The notes beneath the pieces are model-generated. The model saw nothing but the letters and a program-made list of their open reading frames with translations, did no database searches and was not told the DNA's origin. A DNA stretch of 7,923 nucleotides from Desulfobacterales bacterium (GTDB taxonomy: Bacteria > Desulfobacterota > Desulfobacteria > Desulfobacterales > Desulfobacteraceae): the NCBI GenBank assembly GCA_022361315.1, contig JAKSBB010000627.1:1-7923 (forward strand), given 5' to 3'. The translations under genes and the position numbers were made by a program. Numbering within the stretch: position 1 is the first letter of the stretch; each line of letters starts with the position of its first letter. Below, one piece after another: positions 1 through 5,957 of this stretch.

Positions 1-1734
1 ACCACAGGGGAGCACGCGATCTCAGTTGACGGTATTGTCCATTCCGGCGGGAAAAAAACCGACCCGGAAAACCTTCTGGATGCTTACCTGAGTGAACAGC
101 CCTGGTTTGATCTTCCCAATGGCGCCTGTGCATTCATACCGGGCAGGCTTTCCCGGGAACTTGACCGTCTGTCTCTCCGGGGGGATTTCAGGGATGACGA
201 CATCCGGTTCGAACACTGGGATTTTTCATTCCTTGCAGCGGTGTTTCAAAACAAAGACGGAAAAGCAGAAAGACTCCCCGGAGATGAGGTATATCACGCG
301 TATATTTCCTTCCTCAATAAGATGCAGGATGCCACCGGTCATCCACCTGTCCTGGCAACCTTAGAGGCAAGATTGAGGCCTTACCAGAAAATCGGATACG
401 CCTGGCTTACGGGCCTTATACAACATGGTTTCGGTGGTATCCTGGCCGATGATATGGGGCTTGGCAAGACCATCCAGGTGCTGGCACTCCTGCTTCATTT
501 GAAAGAAAAGGGACGCCAATCAAAATCAATGTCCACCACCTTGTTAATTGTTCCCAAAACACTCATTTGGAACTGGGAGTCCGAAATAAAGAGATTTGCC
601 CCATCCCTGAGTACAACCATCCACACAGGTCCTGCCAGGGACAAGCACTTTTCCGGGTGTCCGACGTCGGATCTGGTAATTACCTCCTACGGCATTGTCC
701 GGCGGGACATTGATGCATTGCGTCGAATCTCCTGGGACCTGCTTATTCTGGACGAAGCCCAGGCCGTAAAAAACCCGGATGCCCAAATATCAAAGTCCGT
801 ACGCAGACTGAATGCATCAAACCGCCTGGCATTGACGGGAACCCCCATAGAAAACCGCCCCCTGGACCTGTGGAGCCTGTTTGATTTCCTGATGCCCGGC
901 TTTTTAGGAGATAAAACCTCATTTCAGGACACCTACGCCCGGCAATCCACAGACGCCCTGAACCTGCTCGGCAGCCTCACGGCCCCGTTTATTCTGAGGC
1001 GGATGAAATCTCAGGTTTGCACAGAACTTCCCAAGAAGACTGAAATCACTCAGTTCTGCGGGTTCAACGAGGAACAAAGGCAATACTACGACGACCTAAT
1101 GAACCGGGCCCGGGACTGGCTCACTGGGGACAATCAGCCCATCCAGCTCCTCACCCTACTTTTACGGCTGAGACAGGCGGCCTGCCACCCTGCCCTGGTT
1201 TCGGGAGCTGATGTTTACAGGGGATCGAGCGGAAAGTTCGATGCCATGATTGAAACCGCAGCAAATATCCTGGAGGGCGGCCATAAAATACTCATATTCT
1301 CCCAGTTTGTTTCCCTGCTTGACCTGGTGAAGCAGGAATTGGAAACACGAGGAATGCCATACTACGAGCTCTACGGTTCAACCCGGCAGAGAGAAAAGGT
1401 GGTTCAACGGTTCAAGCGATCCGACGCGCCCTGCGTATTCCTCATATCACTGAAGGCCGGTGGTGTCGGCCTGAACCTCACCGAAGCCGGTTATGTCTTC
1501 CTTCTGGACCCGTGGTGGAATCCGGCGGTGGAAAACCAGGCCATCGACAGAAGTTATAGAATCGGCCAGGAAAATCCGGTCACCGTTTACAGGTTTATTA
1601 CGAAAGATTCAGTGGAGGAAAAGGTCAACCGGTTAAAGGAAAGAAAAAGACGGGTCGGTGAGACCGTTCTTGATCACGGAGAATTCAAGGATACACCGTT
1701 CTCAACAGAGGAATTGCGCATGCTGATTTCCTGA
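1..1734 (+). CDS. SNF2-family DEAD/DEAH-box helicase (ATP-dependent dsDNA translocase), 5'-truncated
   Basis: The reading frame is open from base 1 to the TGA at 1732-1734, giving 577 visible residues; the true start lies left of the window, so the GTG at 241 is not taken as the start. The two-lobed SF2/SNF2 motor is complete. Counting from base 1, motif I is DDMGLGKT (150-157, Lys156), motif II is DEAQ (251-254), motif III is TGTPIEN (279-285), motif V is SLKAGGVGLNL (about 483-493), and motif VI is QAIDRSYRIGQ (513-523). The DPWWNP segment before motif VI is typical of SNF2 proteins. The first 110 or so residues belong to an N-terminal region I cannot assign. Related bacterial proteins are about 1000 aa and often carry a SWIM zinc finger upstream, which would be outside the window. 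Such motors move along duplex DNA using ATP and remodel protein-DNA complexes; the specific role here is unknown. No restriction or defence partner gene is visible, and no clear terminator follows. Confidence 0.93.
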   Translation, partial: TTGEHAISVDGIVHSGGKKTDPENLLDAYLSEQPWFDLPNGACAFIPGRLSRELDRLSLRGDFRDDDIRFEHWDFSFLAAVFQNKDGKAERLPGDEVYHAYISFLNKMQDATGHPPVLATLEARLRPYQKIGYAWLTGLIQHGFGGILADDMGLGKTIQVLALLLHLKEKGRQSKSMSTTLLIVPKTLIWNWESEIKRFAPSLSTTIHTGPARDKHFSGCPTSDLVITSYGIVRRDIDALRRISWDLLILDEAQAVKNPDAQISKSVRRLNASNRLALTGTPIENRPLDLWSLFDFLMPGFLGDKTSFQDTYARQSTDALNLLGSLTAPFILRRMKSQVCTELPKKTEITQFCGFNEEQRQYYDDLMNRARDWLTGDNQPIQLLTLLLRLRQAACHPALVSGADVYRGSSGKFDAMIETAANILEGGHKILIFSQFVSLLDLVKQELETRGMPYYELYGSTRQREKVVQRFKRSDAPCVFLISLKAGGVGLNLTEAGYVFLLDPWWNPAVENQAIDRSYRIGQENPVTVYRFITKDSVEEKVNRLKERKRRVGETVLDHGEFKDTPFSTEELRMLIS

Positions 1735-1875
1735 TTCAGAGACAAAGCGTACAAAAAAGTATAGTGCATATTTTATCTGTTGTGATATGGTAGCCGGAAA
1801 CAAATTGATCCGTATCATATGCGAAATATATCTTAACGTAGCCGGTTCGGCATATAATACAAGGAGAATCCCTGA
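1735..1875 (+). promoter_or_regulatory. AT-rich leader of the PEP-CTERM gene: candidate sigma70 promoter, dyad, strong RBS
   Basis: This gap lies between the helicase stop and the PEP-CTERM start. A plausible sigma70 promoter is TTGATC (1805-1810), a 16-bp spacer, then TATATC (1827-1832); TATCTT at 1829 is an alternative -10. It would give a leader of roughly 35 nt. A perfect TATAAT at 1853-1858 is too close to the gene, because a start from it would fall on the Shine-Dalgarno. The ribosome binding site AAGGAG (1861-1866) sits 9 nt before the ATG. An imperfect inverted repeat, TGTGATATGG (1781-1790) with CCGTATCATA (1810-1819), pairs over 10 positions with two G-U wobbles, and its right arm touches the proposed -35. 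No -24/-12 sigma54 site was found, although PEP-CTERM genes in some bacteria use one. The promoter call is weak; the RBS is firm. Confidence 0.4.
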
Positions 1876-2535
1876 ATGAAAAACCTAATCGCACGCCTGT
1901 TCCTGATACTTGCAATGACAGTCATAACCTCAACCGCAAGTGCAACGCTTTTAGAAGACGGCAGTTTTGAAACACCCGCACTGGGCGGATCAAGCTGGCA
2001 GATTTTCAATGACGGTGCAGGTGCCTGGGAAGTACTCGATGGCCCCGGAATCGAAATCCAGAGAAATACCATCGTCCCGGCCCAGGACGGCATGCAGTAT
2101 GTGGAACTGGACAGCGGTGGTGCGTCCAACAGCAACACCCGGATCGGACAGTCCGTATTTTTGACCGAAGGGTTCTATACCCTGGATTTCTGGTACAGAG
2201 CCAGGACCACGGATGAAAACGATAACGGCATTTACTACGGCATAGAAGGCGCCGTTCCCCAATCCTCACAGGTTGATCTGGCCCAGGATCTCAGCAATTA
2301 TAATGACTGGGTGCTGTATTCGACCCTCTTTGAAATTGAATCGGACGACGATTACACGGTGTATTTTGAAGCATTCGGCAATTACCCATCAGGCGATCCG
2401 AACAAAAGCAATACCCTGGGGGGATTTATAGACAATGTCTCCCTGGATCATGCACCGGTACCCGAACCTTCCACGATGGCTCTTTTCGCCGTTGGTATTC
2501 TTGGCCTCGCAGGTCTTGGCAGAAGGAAAAAATAA
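1876..2535 (+). CDS. Secreted PEP-CTERM sorting-domain protein with DUF642/choice-of-anchor-like beta-sandwich
   Basis: A 219-aa exported protein probably delivered to the cell surface or extracellular matrix by an exosortase (EpsH/XrtA type). The N-terminus is a Sec signal peptide: Lys2 and Arg7, a hydrophobic core (8-17), and an ASA cleavage site after residue 23. The mature part is acidic, Asn/Gly/Ser-rich and lacks cysteine. It opens with LEDGSFETP (26-34) and closes with GGFIDNVSL (182-190), matching the start and end of DUF642 or galactose-binding-like jelly-roll domains, which suggests carbohydrate binding. The tail is a canonical PEP-CTERM: V-PEP-ST at 195-200, a hydrophobic helix (201-214), then RRKK (216-219). 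Family knowledge says the exosortase cleaves near the PEP motif. No exosortase or polysaccharide gene is in the window, so the gene is an orphan target. The start is fixed by AAGGAG 9 nt upstream and by the signal peptide. The ligand is unknown. Confidence 0.92.
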   Translation: MKNLIARLFLILAMTVITSTASATLLEDGSFETPALGGSSWQIFNDGAGAWEVLDGPGIEIQRNTIVPAQDGMQYVELDSGGASNSNTRIGQSVFLTEGFYTLDFWYRARTTDENDNGIYYGIEGAVPQSSQVDLAQDLSNYNDWVLYSTLFEIESDDDYTVYFEAFGNYPSGDPNKSNTLGGFIDNVSLDHAPVPEPSTMALFAVGILGLAGLGRRKK

Positions 2536-2566
2536 ACTTCAGGCAGGCCGTATATCCGGCCTGCCT
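2527..2566 (-). terminator. Intrinsic terminator between convergent genes, strongest for the minus strand
   Basis: AGGCAGGCCG (2541-2550) and CGGCCTGCCT (2557-2566) form a perfect 10-bp GC-rich stem with a 6-nt loop. Read on the minus strand, the stem is followed after 4 nt by UUUAUUUUUU, as expected for ending the receptor/methyltransferase transcript. On the plus strand the stem lies 5 nt after the PEP-CTERM stop but is followed only by UAUCCUUCC, so termination there would be weaker. The stem shares one base with the methyltransferase TAA, and the U-tract is the complement of the Lys codons and stop of the PEP-CTERM gene. Confidence 0.7.
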
Positions 2567-3585
2567 TATCCTTCCAGCCTTCCCATCAGGATTCCCGACT
2601 CCGTCGGGCCCACAAAGGGGTGACGCGTGATCTGCCCCACGCCGCAGGCCTCAAGCATATCGGTCAGTTGCGACTGGTTGTATGACTGCCCCCCTACAGT
2701 ACCCAGATACATGTTGATTGAAAACAGGGCGGGAAACAGGGGCGCATCCATATTTTCCGTAAGGATGAACTCGTGAATCAAAATTCGCCCCCCCGGCTTT
2801 AATGCAGACACCGCCTTTCTGACCACGTCTTTCGCAGTTTCGGGGTTCTCGCCGTGAAGGATATGGGATAGCCAGACGGCATCGTATTTACCGGGATAAG
2901 GGAACTCCTCTTCCGTATAATCTCCCGGTATGAAATCGATGCGATCTTCAACCTTGAAGCGGGCCATGGTCTTACGGGCAAAGGGTGCTGTGGTGGGCAG
3001 ATCATAGACGGAAGCCGTCATGCCCGGGTTTGCCAGACAGAAATGTATGGCAAAGGTACCGGGACCGCCCCCCAGATCCAGAAACGACTTACAGTCCGAC
3101 AGATCCAGTTCTCTGGACAGGCCCGGGGCCACTGCCATACCGATATTGAACATCCCCATCAAAAAGCTTTCCCGCCATTCATCTGAGGAAACTGAAGTCT
3201 TTCCCCGAACCGGTCCGCCCTTTTTCACGGCCTGGTCCATGTTATGCCAGGATGCCATCAGGTGATGGTGATGCATGATCATAAAGCCGATATACTGTGG
3301 TGATGACCGGGATAAAAAGAGGGTGGCGGCTTCGGTATTGGTGAACTGCTCGTCTTCCTTTGTGAGCAGCTTCAGGGCAGTCAACGCATTGAGGAGTCGG
3401 TAAAGCCCTTCTCTGTCACAGTTCAATTCGGCATTCACCTGATCACAGGTCAGGGACTTCGACCCTATAGTGGAAAAAATATCCAGCTTCACCCCGGCAT
3501 GCAGGGTGCAGGTTTTCCAATAATACCCGGACATCTCCAGAAGCGTACCGGGATGCCAGTTGAATTCTCGTTCAGCCTCACCCAT
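2566..3585 (-). CDS. SAM-dependent O-methyltransferase-like protein (acetylserotonin O-methyltransferase fold, with dimerisation domain)
   Basis: A 339-aa protein of normal length for two-domain small-molecule O-methyltransferases (plant COMT, bacterial CrtF/BchU-like). Residues 1-90 form a helical winged-helix dimerisation domain. The Rossmann domain has the SAM-binding motif FLDLGGGPG (168-176), the acidic motif VYDLP (193-197, Asp195 expected to bind the SAM ribose), GDYTEEEFP (221-229) and LKPGGRILIHEF (262-273). His244 in ILHGEN occupies the place of the general-base His of the family (often LHDW). A His-rich stretch, MHHHHLMASWH, lies at 104-114. It is not CheR: it lacks CheR architecture and has the small-molecule methyltransferase layout. 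The start is supported by AAGGAAGGTG (complement of 3588-3597) just upstream. It begins 17 bp after the chemoreceptor stop with its RBS in that gap, so the two are co-transcribed. The substrate cannot be read from the sequence. Confidence 0.87.
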   Translation of the reverse strand: MGEAEREFNWHPGTLLEMSGYYWKTCTLHAGVKLDIFSTIGSKSLTCDQVNAELNCDREGLYRLLNALTALKLLTKEDEQFTNTEAATLFLSRSSPQYIGFMIMHHHHLMASWHNMDQAVKKGGPVRGKTSVSSDEWRESFLMGMFNIGMAVAPGLSRELDLSDCKSFLDLGGGPGTFAIHFCLANPGMTASVYDLPTTAPFARKTMARFKVEDRIDFIPGDYTEEEFPYPGKYDAVWLSHILHGENPETAKDVVRKAVSALKPGGRILIHEFILTENMDAPLFPALFSINMYLGTVGGQSYNQSQLTDMLEACGVGQITRHPFVGPTESGILMGRLEG

Positions 3586-3602
3586 ATCACCTTCCTTATG
3601 CT

Positions 3603-5642
3603 TTAAAAATCCTTAAACTCATCGTCTTCGTCCACAGGAAGCACCTGATCAGGCCGCATTTCAATCCCCTTTTTCTCAGATTTGGGGAGGGATTCCGCAT
3701 CCTTTGGTGCCACCAGACGAGACGCCCGTGAAACAGATCCTGTATCGACCCTAAACAGGGCCATGGACGAGGCCATCTCTTCCGCACCGGCAGCGGTTTG
3801 CTGGGTGACCTTATCCATCTCAGACATGGAGGTGGTGATCTGATCTATACCCTGGGATTGCTCATTGGATGCGGCCGTTATCTCCGTGATCAGTTCAGCC
3901 CCCCTGTTGACCCGGGTTGCCACCTCACCAAACGCCAGGTTGGTCTGGTCAACAATTGCTGATCCGTCGGATACTTTTTTCACGGTTCCCTCAATAAGAG
4001 AGGCTGTATCCTTGGCAGCATCCGCCGCCCGCATGGCCAGATTCCGGACTTCGTCGGCAACCACGGCGAACCCGGCACCGGCCTCTCCGGCCCTGGCCGC
4101 CTCTACGGCAGCGTTCAATGCCAGCAGGTTGGTCTGAAATGCGATTTCGTCGATGGTTTTGATAATCTTGGAGGTTTCTTCACTGGCCTTCGTAATATCC
4201 GCCATGGATGTGGTGAGATTTTCCATGGAGCGGTTGGCCTCGTCTATGGTTTGATTGGCCTCTTCCATCAGCCGGTTGGCTTCGGTGGCATTTGTGGCAT
4301 TCTGTTTGGTCATGGAGGACATTTCCTCCAGAGAGGACGCAGTCTCCTCCAGAGCGGATGCCTGCTGGGACGCCCCGTCGGCAAGGGATCCGGACGCTTC
4401 TATGTTCGCGCTTATAGTTGCGGACAGGTTTCCCACCATCTTTTCCATGGATTTGAGCAATTGCCCGGTTTCATCCCGGCTCTCGTGGGTGGTACGTACC
4501 GTAAGATCATTGTCAGCCAAACCTTCCGCCACATGCACAGCTTCTTTCATGGGTTCGGTAATCCCCCGGGTAACCACGAATGCTGCCAGCAACCCAATAA
4601 TGGTGGCGGCAATAAAAAGGCCTATGATAAGACTGTTGGACGATGCGGCCTGTTTCCCTGCGTTTTCATGGAACTCCTCCGCCTTGTTGTCTGCAAATGT
4701 CTGGATCTTGTCCAACACATCAATGAGTTTTTTCAGATGGGGTGCCCCTTCTCTAATGGTGATCTCCCTGGGGTTGGCCTCCACCTGGGCCAGCCGCATG
4801 GCGATCACCTTGTCCCGAATCTGTTTCCAGTCCCGGAATAAGGTTTCCGCAGCCAGAATCTGGGATTTATCTCCCAAAAAACGTTCTTTCAGCAGTTCGA
4901 ATTGTGCCAGGGTTTGGGCAGCCTGCCCGTCCACATGGGCGGCCAGCTCTTTAACGGTTTCCGGGTCCGGCGCCACGGACAAATCCTTCATATCTTTCAG
5001 AATCATCATGGCATCCGCCTTGATCTGAACGGCTGTGGTGGCCACGGTAAAGGGATGGCGATAAAACTTATCCACCAGGACAGCCGCGTCGGCACCGGCG
5101 CCCTGCTGCCTGGCCTTATCGTTAAATTCAGCCGCTTTGCCCCCGGCAAATTCAATCAACCCGTTCAAGGCGTTCATGATCTTGGCCACATGGGGCGCCC
5201 CTTCGGTTCTGGTGATTTCATTGGCGTTATTTTCAATTTGAATTTTCCGCTGGGCAATGACTTTGTTACGAATGGGTTCCCAGTCCCGAAACAGCTTTTC
5301 CGCTGCCCGAATATCCTTTTTGTCCCCCAGAAACCGTTCATTCAACAGGGCAAAAAAGGACATGGCTTTTTTGGCGTTTTCATCGACTTTGGCCCGGTTT
5401 ACCTCCATCTGTTCAAGGGTTTCGGACATGGCCACATCTTTCATGGAGCGGTGAATTGCCACCAACTCAATCTGAATATCCCGAATACTTGTCCCCACGG
5501 CAAAGGGATGACGATAGAGTTTTTCCGTCAGACCTGCCAGTGTCGTTGCCGTGTTGAAGGCAATGATACCGCCACCGATCATCAGAACAATCACAACACC
5601 AAATCCAAGGGCCATTTTTAACCAAAGCTTCAAATTTTTCAT
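3603..5642 (-). CDS. Methyl-accepting chemotaxis protein with duplicated four-helix-bundle sensor
   Basis: A 679-aa transmembrane chemoreceptor. In order: a short basic N-terminus; TM1 (about 10-29); a periplasmic region made of two tandem 4HB_MCP-like modules (43-177 and 194-328); TM2 (338-357); a HAMP domain (about 358-410, with Pro364 and DETGQL at 390-395); then the cytoplasmic signalling hairpin. The methylation helix has [11 protein letters not shown] (430-440). The CheA/CheW-binding tip reads [20 protein letters not shown] (498-517) and is essentially canonical. From LEET to the tip and through the return helix I see no gap against the E. coli Tsr core as I remember it. A flexible acidic linker (about 631-674) ends in EFKDF, a possible CheR-docking pentapeptide. 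It should sense a small periplasmic ligand and control CheA; the ligand is unknown. AAGGAAGG (complement of 5646-5653) precedes the ATG. No flagellar or che gene is adjacent, so it is an orphan receptor paired with the downstream methyltransferase. Confidence 0.95.
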   Translation of the reverse strand: MKNLKLWLKMALGFGVVIVLMIGGGIIAFNTATTLAGLTEKLYRHPFAVGTSIRDIQIELVAIHRSMKDVAMSETLEQMEVNRAKVDENAKKAMSFFALLNERFLGDKKDIRAAEKLFRDWEPIRNKVIAQRKIQIENNANEITRTEGAPHVAKIMNALNGLIEFAGGKAAEFNDKARQQGAGADAAVLVDKFYRHPFTVATTAVQIKADAMMILKDMKDLSVAPDPETVKELAAHVDGQAAQTLAQFELLKERFLGDKSQILAAETLFRDWKQIRDKVIAMRLAQVEANPREITIREGAPHLKKLIDVLDKIQTFADNKAEEFHENAGKQAASSNSLIIGLFIAATIIGLLAAFVVTRGITEPMKEAVHVAEGLADNDLTVRTTHESRDETGQLLKSMEKMVGNLSATISANIEASGSLADGASQQASALEETASSLEEMSSMTKQNATNATEANRLMEEANQTIDEANRSMENLTTSMADITKASEETSKIIKTIDEIAFQTNLLALNAAVEAARAGEAGAGFAVVADEVRNLAMRAADAAKDTASLIEGTVKKVSDGSAIVDQTNLAFGEVATRVNRGAELITEITAASNEQSQGIDQITTSMSEMDKVTQQTAAGAEEMASSMALFRVDTGSVSRASRLVAPKDAESLPKSEKKGIEMRPDQVLPVDEDDEFKDF
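4659..5063 (-). repeat. Sensor module copy 2 of the chemoreceptor (residues 194-328)
   Basis: Second module, with YRHPF (194-198), KERFLGDK (252-259), LFRDW (268-272) and REGAPH (297-302). Its DNA is still recognisably similar to copy 1, for instance around 4829-4887 versus 5281-5340. It lies next to TM2, so it is the copy directly coupled to the HAMP domain. Confidence 0.9.
5112..5516 (-). repeat. Sensor module copy 1 of the chemoreceptor (residues 43-177)
   Basis: First of two homologous periplasmic modules. It carries YRHPF (43-47), NERFLGDK (101-108), LFRDW (117-121) and TEGAPH (146-151). Aligned by hand with copy 2 it shows about 63 identities in 135 positions with no insertion or deletion; every anchor motif is exactly 151 residues from its partner. 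Confidence 0.9.
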
Positions 5643-5957
5643 TTACCTTCCTTTTCGTTTCCAGGGAAATACAATCAAATAGCGGTACGATCCGGCGTCG
5701 CGCTTTCCCTGGTCTTCGTTCCGGGACGAAGTCCATAAAAAGCATATCCCCGATGCCGTAAGGCGCAACTTTTCTCAACTAAACGTCAAACAAATGCGAT
5801 TTTAAATTAATCCTGCGTACAAACGATAGGGCATATAATACCCCAAATCAGGCCAATTCAAAAGCAGAATTTACCCGAAGGGATATGGGCAAGGTACCGG
5901 CTGCAGCCACCGGCAATCAGACCATTTTAAGAGAAAATCAATTTTGGGCGTGCATCA
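5643..5957 (-). promoter_or_regulatory. 315-bp non-coding gap: long leader and candidate promoter of the chemoreceptor gene
   Basis: No convincing gene lies here. On the minus strand, TTGAAT (complement of 5856-5861) and TATTAT (complement of 5835-5840) resemble sigma70 elements, but the spacer is only 15 bp, so the promoter is tentative; it would give a leader of about 185 nt. The downstream part carries two inverted repeats, annotated separately, ending just before the ribosome binding site. Neither a sigma28 flagellar promoter nor a -24/-12 sigma54 promoter could be recognised, and the leader does not match c-di-GMP riboswitch consensus sequences known to me. The ACAD-proximal part (about 5880-5957) includes the palindrome GGCTGCAGCC but no T-rich terminator. 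Confidence 0.35.
5661..5734 (-). repeat. Two adjacent inverted repeats in the receptor leader (possible structured RNA)
   Basis: Stem A pairs CTTCGT (5714-5719) with ACGAAG (5726-5731) around a 6-nt loop, and extends by GG/CC beyond one T-T mismatch. Stem B pairs CCAGGGAAA (5661-5669) with TTTCCCTGG (5704-5712), nine perfect pairs enclosing 34 nt that can fold further through short GCG/CGC and CGA/TCG pairings. Stem B ends 7 nt from the Shine-Dalgarno (5646-5653) of the receptor gene. The two stems compete only for 5711-5712. No known riboswitch class was recognised. Confidence 0.45.

Noticed and set aside
241..1734. GTG at 241 as the start of the helicase
   Set aside because: The frame is open to base 1 and the upstream residues read as ordinary protein, so the gene is truncated by the window edge.
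1..1734. SNF2 helicase as part of a defence island
   Set aside because: No methylase, nuclease or other defence partner is visible within the window, and the gene to its right is a PEP-CTERM protein, so there is no support for this.
1853..1858. Perfect TATAAT before the PEP-CTERM gene as its -10 element
   Set aside because: A transcript from it would begin at or after the Shine-Dalgarno, and no -35 stands at the right distance.
1833..2138. Minus-strand 101-aa frame opposite the PEP-CTERM gene
   Set aside because: The plus-strand frame has a signal peptide, RBS and PEP-CTERM tail; the antisense frame has no domain or RBS.
4324..4354. Direct repeat TCCTCCAGAG with 21-bp spacing inside the receptor gene
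   Set aside because: It encodes two successive heptads of the methylation helix (ALEE and SLEE), so coiled-coil periodicity explains it; it is not a DNA-level repeat element.
4255..5028. Long plus-strand open frame (257 aa) antisense to the chemoreceptor gene, and similar ones at 4251-4841 and 4902-5621
   Set aside because: They lie wholly opposite a clearly coding receptor with canonical motifs; their length follows from the codon bias of the receptor gene, and the translations show no recognisable domain.
5467..5778. Minus-strand 103-codon frame starting in the receptor leader and overlapping its 5' end
   Set aside because: It begins with TTG without a convincing ribosome binding site, and most of it is an out-of-frame reading of the receptor; its Arg-rich translation has no recognised domain.
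5643..5957. c-di-GMP (GEMM) or cobalamin riboswitch in the receptor leader
   Set aside because: Neither the conserved GEMM core nor the B12-box consensus could be found on either strand; only unassigned inverted repeats remain.
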